Positions 1-6,263 of a DNA stretch of 6,880 nucleotides are shown here, piece by piece. Source of the DNA: Cytophagaceae bacterium (GTDB taxonomy: Bacteria > Bacteroidota > Bacteroidia > Cytophagales > Spirosomataceae); NCBI GenBank assembly GCA_027485075.1, contig JAIXRT010000275.1, positions 1 through 6,880 of the forward strand. Direction: 5' to 3'. Position 1 is the first letter of the stretch. Each line of letters begins with the position of its first letter. Made by a program: the position numbers and the translations under genes. The notes under the pieces were generated by a model. It ran no database searches. It was not told the DNA's origin and was given only the letters and a program-made list of their open reading frames with translations.

Positions 1-3000
1 CAAAAATGTCGGGTATAATTTATTATCCGCATTGATAAAAATTCCCGCCGTCACTGGCCGACCGGCCTCATCGCGAACACTTGGATCCAGCTTAAGCGTC
101 GGCGTTTCTCCCTTCGCATTTTCAAATGGAATCCATGCCGCCTTGAAATTAGGTAAGCCCAAAACGGGGCGTAAAAATCCTTTAAACTGTAAATTTGCCT
201 TCCCCGAATTCAGCGCGACTTCTCCCTTAAATTGCTGATGTTTACTAAAATTCAGTGGCGTTTTCTCGGCAATTAATCCCTCCGCCGTAATGACCGTTTC
301 TGTTTTTTTAGTCGGCAAAACCGACTCCACAAATGCAAAATTGCGTAAGGCCACTTTTACCGTATCCCCATCACTCCGCGGAAATAAATAATTCGCCTCG
401 CCCTTCCAAGAGGTTGAATTCCCTTCGGTTACTTTTAAGTCGGCCAACATATGTGTTCCGTTTAACAACGCTCTAGCGCCAGCAAACGGTTTAAAGGCGC
501 CATCTTTTTGTAAACCAAAAAGTCCTTTTGCTGGATAAATTTGGCTTGGGCCTGAGCCTACCTCTTTAACTCCTGCGAGCGATAAAATTTGCGCTTTCAA
601 GTCATATTCTGCTGAACTTGCGCGAATGAGCCCTTGCGATTGATCTGGAATTAAGCTGTCATTTTCTGCCCAACGCTGCAGTTCAAACCCCGACTTCCCT
701 GTCAATTTAAACGTCTGGTTTTGCGTATCCCAAACAGCATCTTTGAGTGTACTTTGATAGGCAATAAATGGGAATACAATGGGGCTTTCCTCGCCTTTCA
801 TCGGCTTGATTGTCATTTTCCCTGTACCCACTGTCGCGTCAATGGTTACTGATTGCGCTTGAACTGCAGGTTTGAACAAAGCCATTTGTCGGCCTATCTT
901 CATCTCCACCTGATCCCCATGCCACGAAGTAGCATTTAATCGAAAGTTATTGCCCACGAAAACGCCTTCATTATACATCATTTTCCCTTGGGCAAATACT
1001 TGTTTCTGATGCATGCCGAGTCGGCCTTCTAGTTGCACCTGATTTTGGAAAAGCGAAATGGCTGTTTTTTCTGGCTGGATCCATAAACTGTCTTGCGACG
1101 GAATCCAGCGCAAGGTATGGGCAGGAATTTTAGCTTCTGGGAAAATAGATTTGCCTCCAAAAAGGGATGTTATTTTAGCTTCAGTTCCGGCTGAAATCAA
1201 CGAATCCGGGTAAAAATGGGTGGCTTTTTCTTGGGCTTGTAATCCGAGATATTGCAGCGTTCCCTGGCTTTTCAGACCGGCTCGATCCATCGATAGTGCG
1301 GCACCAAGCGTATATTTCGCTTGCCCTTTATAAATTTCTAGCGGCGATTTGCTGGTATATTGAAAACCAAAAGATTGGTCGGGCATCAAAATCAACGAGG
1401 CCTTCAATGTGGGTAATAACCCATCTGAATAAAAATTCCCTTGAAAGGTAATTTCCTTTTGGGTGAGACTATCTAATTCGATACGCGGCACTTTGAAATA
1501 ATGCTTTTTGGTATACACGCCTTGCGCGCGCCAGTCTTCATCGAAATAAGAAACGACACCATTCGGAATAAGCAATTTGGGATAGGCCGCGATTCCATTC
1601 CGGCCTGATTTGTTGGATGGCGGGCTTAGCAGGATCGTGCCTGCTTCGTATTTAAACTGACCGCCTACTTCATGTGAGCTGTTTTTCGGCAGGAAGGTAA
1701 TGGAATCAATTTTGGGAAATTGAACCGCAAAATTGGTGAAATTGAAATAAAATGCGGGACCACGAAAGCGGTAATTGCCTATTTTTATTTCGCCTTTGAA
1801 GTCGAAATCACGTCCTTGGCTGAAGGAAATTTGGGAATCGGAAGGTAGGAAATTTGCCTTTAACGAATCCGAAACCATGACTTCTTTAATCCCCCGAACC
1901 ATGAGTTTTTTTTGTGCCAAATCAAGGGAAATATTGGCGGAATCTCGAGGCACTAAGTTGCCATAGGAAGGAACATAAAACCGATCAAAGTCTTTTTTTG
2001 CAAACTTGACTTGGGCGTAATGTTTCCCGAGGCGCGTCCAAGAAACCCGATCAGTGGACGCTTGATAATTCAATAATCCTGCGCGTTTAAATTGTTCGAA
2101 GCCGCCTTGTAGCGTTTTGGGATCCCGCTGATATCGGGTGGCGATATCCCCCAAATAGGCCTCATTCTGCTTCGTTTCATTCAAATAATTATACAGTACG
2201 CGAAGCGGGTCATAGGTCAAAATTCCTTGTTCAGCGTCGATGCGCTCCGCGTCAAAAAAATCGAACGATTCGACCCAAGCGGGTACTTGAGCCCGCCCCG
2301 AAACACGGTAAAAATCGATCATGCGAGCAGCCACTTTTAGAATGGCCAAATCCCCAGCAATGCGCATTTGATGAAAACTTTCTTCAAACATTTGCTTGCT
2401 TTCGTTCAGATTTATGTGCCAAGCTTCCTCTCCCGGAACCCAATTCGCACGCACATTGGCGTGATAAAGTGAATCTTTGGGGCCAACAAACGCAGTGAAT
2501 TCGCCCTGAGGCATCTGGATTTTCTCGTCGGCACTGATGTAGGCCATTGGCGTCTTAAACTCGGCTAATTTCTGTTTTTGCGTATAGACTTCAATCCGCG
2601 CTGGCGAAGATCCGTTCGCGGAAATTCCTTGCTTATTATCTTGAATGTGTAGACGACCAAACGCCTTCCAATACAAGCCTTGCAGTGGTTCTTTTAATTC
2701 AGTTTTTGACTGGAAATCAAAGGAGAAAAATGGAGTTCCAGCTTTGCGCTTGAGAGATAATTTCCCCGATCCCTCGAGCAAGCGTTCGCCTAATTTCAGC
2801 GTTCCTTCTTGACTGACCAACACCCCTTTTCGCGGAATTATTTGGAATGTTTTTATCTCCCAATCACCGTAAGCACCGCCTTTCAGGCGCGCTTGCGTCC
2901 CGATTCCAAGCCGATCTTTAATCGACCATTGAAAGGTCTCTGGCACGATTTCAAGGCTATCGCGCGAAATTTTGGATTGTAAAATGGCCTTATTCCATGT

Positions 3001-3558
3001 CAGCGTAGGTCCATTGGAAAAGGAAAATGTAGGCGTAGCGTCGCTAAGAGGAGACTCCGAATCCCAGCTATCCGCTTCGGAAACGACGGCTTGGGTTTCA
3101 TGCCAAGCGAGATGTAGGGTTCCTTGGATTCGAATTTGGTAATTTGCCGTTCCGCTTAGCGTTTGATTATACTGCCAGGAATCGATTTGTTCGAGTAAAG
3201 CGATGCCCAACTTAGGGTCTTTTGCTTCCAGTATTTTTGGCCAAATCTGAAGCAATTCCGATTGTAATTCGGGGGCAGATTGGAGGTAGACGCGTACAAA
3301 TAAGTAGGCAATTTGGGGCGAGCGCATGCCTTTTGTAGCCGTTTGAGTGATTTGCGTACGTACAACTTCTTGAGGAGTGGACTGCCAAAAAGTGCTCCAT
3401 TTGGCGGCAATTTGTGGGGCATCTTGGTATTTACTTTGCAGCACCCAGCTGGCAACCTCGCTGGCAAAGCGATCCGGATTGCCTGAAAATTGCTGGGCAT
3501 GCAGTGCCTTTGGCATAACCAGACAAATGCATAAACACCAAATAATTCGATTCCACAT
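1..3558 (-). CDS. Very large exported beta-rich protein of unknown function (3' end outside window)
   Basis: An open frame of 1186 codons runs from an ATG at 3558 to the left edge with no stop, so the C-terminus is missing. Residues 1-21 form a typical Sec signal peptide: Trp-Asn-Arg, a hydrophobic core rich in Ile, Leu and Cys, then Leu-His-Ala before Gln-Gln, with predicted cleavage after Ala21. No lipobox Cys follows. About residues 22-140 look alpha-helical. An acidic Ser/Asp/Glu patch lies near 157-178. Most of the rest alternates short beta-strand-like segments with Gly, Asn and Asp turns. A helical island sits near 410-515, and an aromatic strand segment rich in Phe and Asn near 600-620. 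All visible Cys residues (8, 10, 12) are in the signal peptide; the mature part shows none. The Ala-Gln-Gln start and composition suggest a periplasmic or outer-membrane protein of Bacteroidota. I do not recognise the family. OstA/LptA-like or AsmA-like beta folds are possible but no diagnostic motif is visible. The gene is divergent from kdsC. The frame is certain; the function is unknown. Confidence 0.9.
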   Translation of the reverse strand, partial: MWNRIIWCLCICLVMPKALHAQQFSGNPDRFASEVASWVLQSKYQDAPQIAAKWSTFWQSTPQEVVRTQITQTATKGMRSPQIAYLFVRVYLQSAPELQSELLQIWPKILEAKDPKLGIALLEQIDSWQYNQTLSGTANYQIRIQGTLHLAWHETQAVVSEADSWDSESPLSDATPTFSFSNGPTLTWNKAILQSKISRDSLEIVPETFQWSIKDRLGIGTQARLKGGAYGDWEIKTFQIIPRKGVLVSQEGTLKLGERLLEGSGKLSLKRKAGTPFFSFDFQSKTELKEPLQGLYWKAFGRLHIQDNKQGISANGSSPARIEVYTQKQKLAEFKTPMAYISADEKIQMPQGEFTAFVGPKDSLYHANVRANWVPGEEAWHINLNESKQMFEESFHQMRIAGDLAILKVAARMIDFYRVSGRAQVPAWVESFDFFDAERIDAEQGILTYDPLRVLYNYLNETKQNEAYLGDIATRYQRDPKTLQGGFEQFKRAGLLNYQASTDRVSWTRLGKHYAQVKFAKKDFDRFYVPSYGNLVPRDSANISLDLAQKKLMVRGIKEVMVSDSLKANFLPSDSQISFSQGRDFDFKGEIKIGNYRFRGPAFYFNFTNFAVQFPKIDSITFLPKNSSHEVGGQFKYEAGTILLSPPSNKSGRNGIAAYPKLLIPNGVVSYFDEDWRAQGVYTKKHYFKVPRIELDSLTQKEITFQGNFYSDGLLPTLKASLILMPDQSFGFQYTSKSPLEIYKGQAKYTLGAALSMDRAGLKSQGTLQYLGLQAQEKATHFYPDSLISAGTEAKITSLFGGKSIFPEAKIPAHTLRWIPSQDSLWIQPEKTAISLFQNQVQLEGRLGMHQKQVFAQGKMMYNEGVFVGNNFRLNATSWHGDQVEMKIGRQMALFKPAVQAQSVTIDATVGTGKMTIKPMKGEESPIVFPFIAYQSTLKDAVWDTQNQTFKLTGKSGFELQRWAENDSLIPDQSQGLIRASSAEYDLKAQILSLAGVKEVGSGPSQIYPAKGLFGLQKDGAFKPFAGARALLNGTHMLADLKVTEGNSTSWKGEANYLFPRSDGDTVKVALRNFAFVESVLPTKKTETVITAEGLIAEKTPLNFSKHQQFKGEVALNSGKANLQFKGFLRPVLGLPNFKAAWIPFENAKGETPTLKLDPSVRDEAGRPVTAGIFINADNKLYPTFL

Positions 3559-3612
3559 GGGGGTAAAAATACGTAAAAATTGCAGATATTTGTTGGCACA
3601 AATCCCCCAAAC
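3559..3612. promoter_or_regulatory. Divergent intergenic region between the large exported protein gene and kdsC
   Basis: This 54-bp AT-rich gap separates two divergent start codons, so it should hold promoters for both genes, possibly overlapping. I find no convincing match to the Bacteroidota -33 TTTG / -7 TAnnTTTG pair with proper spacing. A weak TATTTTTA lies just upstream of the minus-strand ATG but has no well-placed partner. Neither start has a clear Shine-Dalgarno site, as is usual in this phylum. The regulatory role is inferred from gene arrangement only. Confidence 0.3.
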
Positions 3613-4122
3613 ATGTCGAACGTCCTTTCCTTATTTTCCTCCATTAAAGCATTTGTATTTGATGTGGATGGTGTCATGACGGATGGTTCGGTACATGTAC
3701 TCGAGAGTGGGGAACATTACCGCACATTTTTTATTCGGGATGGGTATGCGATTGAGCGTGCGCGGATGGCGGAATATCGGATGTGCGTGATTACGGGCGG
3801 GGGTCATGCGGGCGTAAAAAAGCGTTTAGAAAATCTAAAATTTCAGGATATTTATTTCGGTTTGGGGGGCAAGGACAAATTGGAAACCTACTTGGAGTGG
3901 TTGGCCCAAACCGGCTTACATGAATCCGAAGTATTATACATGGGCGACGATGTTCCCGACTTAAAAATCTTGTCCCGACCGGAGCTATTAAGTACTTGTC
4001 CGGCGGATGCGATTCCGGAGATCCAACAAGCTGTCAAATATGTGTCGCCGTTTGGTGGGGGAAAAGGGGCCGTGCGGGATGTGATTGAAAAAGTAATGAA
4101 ACTGCAAGGAAAATGGCATTAA
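3613..4122 (+). CDS. kdsC: KdsC-type HAD phosphatase (3-deoxy-D-manno-octulosonate 8-phosphate phosphatase)
   Basis: The 169-residue product matches the small capless HAD phosphatases of the KdsC type, which hydrolyse Kdo 8-phosphate to Kdo in the cytoplasm during lipopolysaccharide core synthesis. Visible HAD motifs in order are: motif I FDVDGVMTDG with the nucleophile Asp17 and acid/base Asp19; motif II ITGGG with Thr61; a lysine at Lys87 or Lys89; and motif IV GDDVPD at 111-116, which binds magnesium. The C-terminal GGGKGAVRDVIE (148-159) is characteristic of KdsC, whose tail closes the neighbouring active site in the tetramer. An in-frame ATG at 3580 would add 11 residues. I prefer 3613 because family members begin only about 10-12 residues before the FDVDG strand, and because 3580 would leave only 21 bp for two divergent promoters. 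Motif II is ITGG rather than the ITGR of enterobacterial KdsC, a variation I recall in Bacteroidota homologues. Related CMP-sialate or YrbI-like phosphatases are the main alternative. Confidence 0.9.
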   Translation: MSNVLSLFSSIKAFVFDVDGVMTDGSVHVLESGEHYRTFFIRDGYAIERARMAEYRMCVITGGGHAGVKKRLENLKFQDIYFGLGGKDKLETYLEWLAQTGLHESEVLYMGDDVPDLKILSRPELLSTCPADAIPEIQQAVKYVSPFGGGKGAVRDVIEKVMKLQGKWH

Positions 4123-4625
4123 TCTTACCGGTAAAAGGAGTTTCGCCCGTTTTTGGTGCGGAAAATTGGCAAGCGCCGAATGCCACGATTGTGGGTGATG
4201 TGACCTTTGGGAAGCATTGTACGGTTTGGTTTAACGCGGTGGTTCGCGGCGATGTGAATCGGATTCGGATTGGAAATTTCTCAAATATTCAGGATGGTGC
4301 CGTGATTCATTGTACGTACCAAAAGACGGAAACGACGATTGGAAATTATGTATCGGTGGCGCATAATGCCATCGTGCATGGCTGCACGATTGAGGATCAT
4401 GTGCTGATCGGGATGGGGGCAATTGTCATGGATGGAGCGGTGATCGAAACGGGTTCCATTATTGCCGCGGGTGCTGTCGTGACCTCGAATACCCGCGTAC
4501 CGGCTGGCAGTATCTATGCCGGGAATCCGGCCAAATTTTTAAAACCAGTGAGCGCGGAAGCGGCGGATGTATTTATGCGGACGGCAATGAATTATGTGGA
4601 GTATGCGAAATGGTTTCACAATTAG
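4113..4625 (+). CDS. Gamma-carbonic anhydrase family protein (left-handed beta-helix, YrdA/PaaY-like)
   Basis: The 170-residue product is a hexapeptide-repeat left-handed beta-helix protein of the gamma-carbonic anhydrase family, typically a cytoplasmic trimer binding zinc or iron between subunits. Recurring turns such as IVGDVTFG, IRIGNF, TIGNYV, IEDHVLIG, VIETGSIIAAGAVV and the terminal PAGSIYAGNPAKFLK mark the coils, followed by a C-terminal helix (about 147-169). The three metal-binding histidines are in place: His66 (VIHC), His84 (VAHN) and His89 (VHGC). The family residues Arg45 and Asp47 (VVRGD) and Gln60-Asp61 (NIQDG) are also present, so the metal site looks intact. Many members of this branch have weak or no measured anhydrase activity, so the true substrate is uncertain. 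Length is normal. The start overlaps the end of kdsC by 10 nt in another frame, which suggests co-transcription and translational coupling. An AAGGA at 4106-4110 lies too close to the ATG to be a convincing ribosome site. Confidence 0.92.
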   Translation: MALILPVKGVSPVFGAENWQAPNATIVGDVTFGKHCTVWFNAVVRGDVNRIRIGNFSNIQDGAVIHCTYQKTETTIGNYVSVAHNAIVHGCTIEDHVLIGMGAIVMDGAVIETGSIIAAGAVVTSNTRVPAGSIYAGNPAKFLKPVSAEAADVFMRTAMNYVEYAKWFHN

Positions 4626-4645
4626 ACGTTGGACGCTGGACGTTA
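4625..4645 (+). repeat. Three tandem copies of a 7-nt unit (GACGTTG-like)
   Basis: GACGTTG, GACGCTG and GACGTTA follow one another directly, beginning on the last base of the TAG stop codon of the gamma-CA gene. The last unit also forms a small perfect hairpin, TGGAC-GTTA-GTCCA, at 4637-4650 (5-bp stem, 4-nt loop). No T-run follows, so it is not a standard terminator. I recall short GGACGTT-type tandem runs between genes in Bacteroidota genomes, which is a memory-based remark and not a search result. Confidence 0.6.
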
Positions 4646-4662
4646 GTCCAAAACATAAAGAT

Positions 4663-4709
4663 GCGACACCTCGCGTCTAACTAACGAAAATTAAGACGCG
4701 AAGTGTCGT
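4663..4709. repeat. REP/MITE-like imperfect inverted repeat between convergent genes
   Basis: The left arm GCGACACCTCGCGTCT (4663-4678) pairs with the right arm AGACGCGAAGTGTCGT (4694-4709) across a 15-nt AT-rich loop. Of 16 positions, 14 are Watson-Crick pairs, one is G-U (4663/4709) and one is a C-A mismatch (4670/4702), giving a strong GC-rich hairpin in either strand's transcript. It lies between the 3' ends of the gamma-CA gene and the GNAT gene, where a bidirectional transcription stop or 3'-end protector would be useful. No T-run directly follows on either side, so it is not a canonical intrinsic terminator. The arm plus outer flank, read on the minus strand as GTAGAGACACGACACTTCGC, resembles palindromic intergenic repeats common in Bacteroidota and cyanobacteria, so a dispersed repeat is the likelier origin. 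A weaker GTCTT/AAGAC pair (4720-4724 with 4736-4740) lies next to the GNAT stop. Confidence 0.75.
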
Positions 4710-4741
4710 GTCTCTACAAGTCTTCAAAATTTAAAAAGACC

Positions 4742-5134
4742 TTAGACGCGCTCCATGCGCACATAGGTTTTCCCCGACTTCTCAAAGGTAGTCGAACGCG
4801 CAAATAGCCCGAATTTCTCGTAAAAAGCCTGTTTTTCGACCCGGGCATGACACCAGATAAGTTTACCTGGATGTGAATCAATCACATGCTTCAACAAATA
4901 TGATCCGTAACCCTTTCCCTGTTCAGACTCAAGCGTCGCAAATTTGCGAAATTGCAGGCCTTCGGGTGTTTCAAAAAGTGAAATGATCGAGACAACCTGG
5001 TCATCCAAAACAACCCCAAGGTGTTTCGCTTCCGCATCTTCAGGGATGCGCACAAAAGACACGTCGCGCTCCGGCCACATCACCTGATGGCGAATCTGCC
5101 AAACGGTATCCAGGTTTATTTCTTGGATGATCAT
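4742..5134 (-). CDS. GNAT family N-acetyltransferase
   Basis: The 130-residue product has the GNAT fold signature and should transfer an acetyl group from acetyl-CoA to an amine of unknown identity in the cytoplasm. After an N-terminal strand and the IRHQVMWPERD segment (14-24), strands at about 39-44 and 47-54 lead to FRKFATL. Motif A is QGKGYGSYLLKHVI (72-85), the pyrophosphate-binding loop of acetyl-CoA. WCHAR (94-98) and AFYEKFGLF (103-111) are the motif B strand and helix, where the Tyr is the usual general-acid position. Length is normal for a minimal GNAT. An in-frame ATG at 5185 would add 17 residues (Phe/His-rich, unlike the family) and leave only 9 bp to the divergent gene. The ATG at 5134, starting MIIQEI, matches the usual family start, so I use it. 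The gene is a single minus-strand unit, convergent with the gamma-CA gene. The substrate cannot be inferred from sequence. Confidence 0.88.
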   Translation of the reverse strand: MIIQEINLDTVWQIRHQVMWPERDVSFVRIPEDAEAKHLGVVLDDQVVSIISLFETPEGLQFRKFATLESEQGKGYGSYLLKHVIDSHPGKLIWCHARVEKQAFYEKFGLFARSTTFEKSGKTYVRMERV

Positions 5135-5194
5135 GTGGGTAAAATTATCAAAAAAATGTGTGCAAATGCGTAAGAAAATTGCCAACTAGCACCT
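5135..5194. promoter_or_regulatory. Divergent intergenic region between the GNAT and methyltransferase genes
   Basis: This 60-bp AT-rich gap lies between two divergent starts and should contain both promoters. On the minus strand TAATTTTA (5147-5140) resembles the Bacteroidota -7 element TAnnTTTG with one mismatch, and TTTG (5166-5163) lies upstream. Their 15-bp separation is shorter than usual, and the implied start would fall almost on the GNAT ATG. On the plus strand I see no convincing element. Treat this as arrangement-based inference. Confidence 0.3.
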
Positions 5195-5764
5195 ATGGAA
5201 TTTTATCTACTAGCCTTGGCTTGGGCCTCATACTTCTTTGTACATAGCTTTTTGGCGTCCAATGCCGTAAAAAATTGGGCATTAAACGCATTTCCAGCAG
5301 GATTTAAATACTACCGCATCGCATATAATCTGATTGCCATGAGCAGTATTTTACCCCTTTTATATTGGAGTGTTTCAGCTGAAAACAATCAACTAATTGA
5401 TAATCTGTATCTCACAATTGTAGGCGGAGGTTTGTTGGCGATTGGATTTATATTGTTAATCCTAGCTTTTCGCGCATTTGATGGTAAGGCATTTCTGGGA
5501 TTCAAAGCGGAAACAGATGCCAAACTTGTACAATCCGGCATGTATGGGTACGTGCGCCATCCGCTTTATTTTGCAACCATTGTGGTGATATTAGGTTTAT
5601 TTCTACTCATTCCGACACAGAAAATGTTACTAACCTTAGGCATCGCCTACGGGTATATTTTAATCGGCTATCGCTTGGAAGAAAGAAAATTAGTGGCCAT
5701 TTTCGGTGCCGAGTACCTCACTTATCAAACCCGCGTTAAAGCACTCATTCCTTATATTATATAA
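5195..5764 (+). CDS. Integral membrane methyltransferase, ICMT/PEMT/NnrU type
   Basis: The 189-residue product is a multi-pass inner-membrane protein with hydrophobic segments at roughly 3-21, 41-60, 71-92, 124-140 and 144-159. The C-terminal half carries the signature of the isoprenylcysteine carboxyl methyltransferase / phospholipid methyltransferase superfamily: LVQSGMYGYVRHPLYFA (111-127), with the Arg-His-Pro-x-Tyr motif that helps bind S-adenosylmethionine, then YRLEERKLVAIFGAEYLTYQ (159-178) with the Glu-Glu pair, and a closing VKALIP. The N-terminal half (HSFLAS, then KYYRIAYN) resembles NnrU-like and bacterial ICMT-like proteins. The likely role is SAM-dependent methylation of a lipid or membrane-embedded small molecule. 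Bacterial members mostly lack assigned substrates, and protein prenylation is not expected here, so the name should not be read literally. The gene ends 2 nt before the DUF4442 gene and heads a three-gene plus-strand cluster. Confidence 0.85.
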   Translation: MEFYLLALAWASYFFVHSFLASNAVKNWALNAFPAGFKYYRIAYNLIAMSSILPLLYWSVSAENNQLIDNLYLTIVGGGLLAIGFILLILAFRAFDGKAFLGFKAETDAKLVQSGMYGYVRHPLYFATIVVILGLFLLIPTQKMLLTLGIAYGYILIGYRLEERKLVAIFGAEYLTYQTRVKALIPYII

Positions 5765-5766
5765 TT

Positions 5767-6258
5767 ATGAATCCTAATTTCCCCGCATTTAAGCGCCTGA
5801 TCACAAACCCCATTTTATTTAAAATTTTCATCTTTCAGAAGCTTTCTGCGGCATTTTGGGCGGGACTTTCCATCGCGCATTTTGATGAAAAAACATGTGT
5901 GGTCCGCGTCAAATATTCGTGGTTTAGCCAAAATCCCTTTCGTTCTATCTACTTTGCCGTTGAAGCCATGGCCGCCGAAATGAGTGCGGGGATGTTGGCC
6001 TTTGGTCAAGTATACAAACGCGACCCGGGCGTAAGTATGTTGGTGGAAAAAGTAGAAGCCTCCTTCACCAAAAAAGCAACCGGTGTCGTGCACTTCACCT
6101 GCGAAGATGGACTTGCCTTTCAATCAGCCGTTGAAGAAGCCATCGAGAACAAAACGGGTTCGAAGTTTGTTTCAAAATCAATAGGTCGAAATTCGGACGG
6201 TGTACAAGTCGCAGAGTTTACATTCACCTGGACTTTTAAAGCAAAGGATAAAAAATAA
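5767..6258 (+). CDS. DUF4442 family protein (hotdog-fold, putative thioesterase)
   Basis: The 163-residue product matches the DUF4442 family, single-domain cytoplasmic proteins with a predicted hotdog fold related to acyl-CoA thioesterases of the PaaI/YiiD type. The N-terminal helix (about 8-30, NPILFKIFIFQKLSAAFWAG) precedes strand pairs around 34-50. The most diagnostic part is WFSQNPFRSIYFAVEAMAAE (52-71) followed by MSAG, which covers the turn and the long central hotdog helix. Glu66 and Glu71 on this helix are candidates for an active-site carboxylate, by analogy only. Four more strands run through about 90-158, with a lysine-rich tail. Length is normal and the frame intact. The start at 5767 is 2 nt after the methyltransferase stop, so the two are co-transcribed. 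The substrate is unknown; pairing with a membrane methyltransferase hints at lipid or acyl-thioester metabolism, which is inference. Confidence 0.85.
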   Translation: MNPNFPAFKRLITNPILFKIFIFQKLSAAFWAGLSIAHFDEKTCVVRVKYSWFSQNPFRSIYFAVEAMAAEMSAGMLAFGQVYKRDPGVSMLVEKVEASFTKKATGVVHFTCEDGLAFQSAVEEAIENKTGSKFVSKSIGRNSDGVQVAEFTFTWTFKAKDKK

Positions 6259-6263
6259 CACGT

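Noticed and set aside
3580..3612. Upstream ATG extending KdsC by 11 residues
   Set aside because: Homologues start close to the FDVDG strand, and using this start would shrink the divergent promoter gap to 21 bp. It has no better ribosome site.
3156..3677. 173-codon minus-strand open frame overlapping the start of the large exported protein and kdsC
   Set aside because: It lies in another frame than the 1186-codon gene, crosses the divergent promoter gap and the kdsC start, and its product has no signal peptide or recognisable domain. The signal peptide of the long frame fixes the real gene.
3377..3679. 100-codon plus-strand open frame antisense to the large gene and overlapping kdsC
   Set aside because: It runs antisense to the exported protein gene and ends out of frame inside the kdsC start region. 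The product shows no family features.
4720..4740. GTCTT / AAGAC inverted repeat with T-rich loop next to the GNAT stop codon
   Set aside because: The stem is only 5 bp with an 11-nt loop and no T-run placed after the stem, so it is too weak to call a terminator for the GNAT gene.
5815..6123. 102-codon minus-strand open frame within the DUF4442 gene
   Set aside because: It is a shadow antisense to a well-recognised gene, and its product has a His/Phe/Gly-rich composition without domains.
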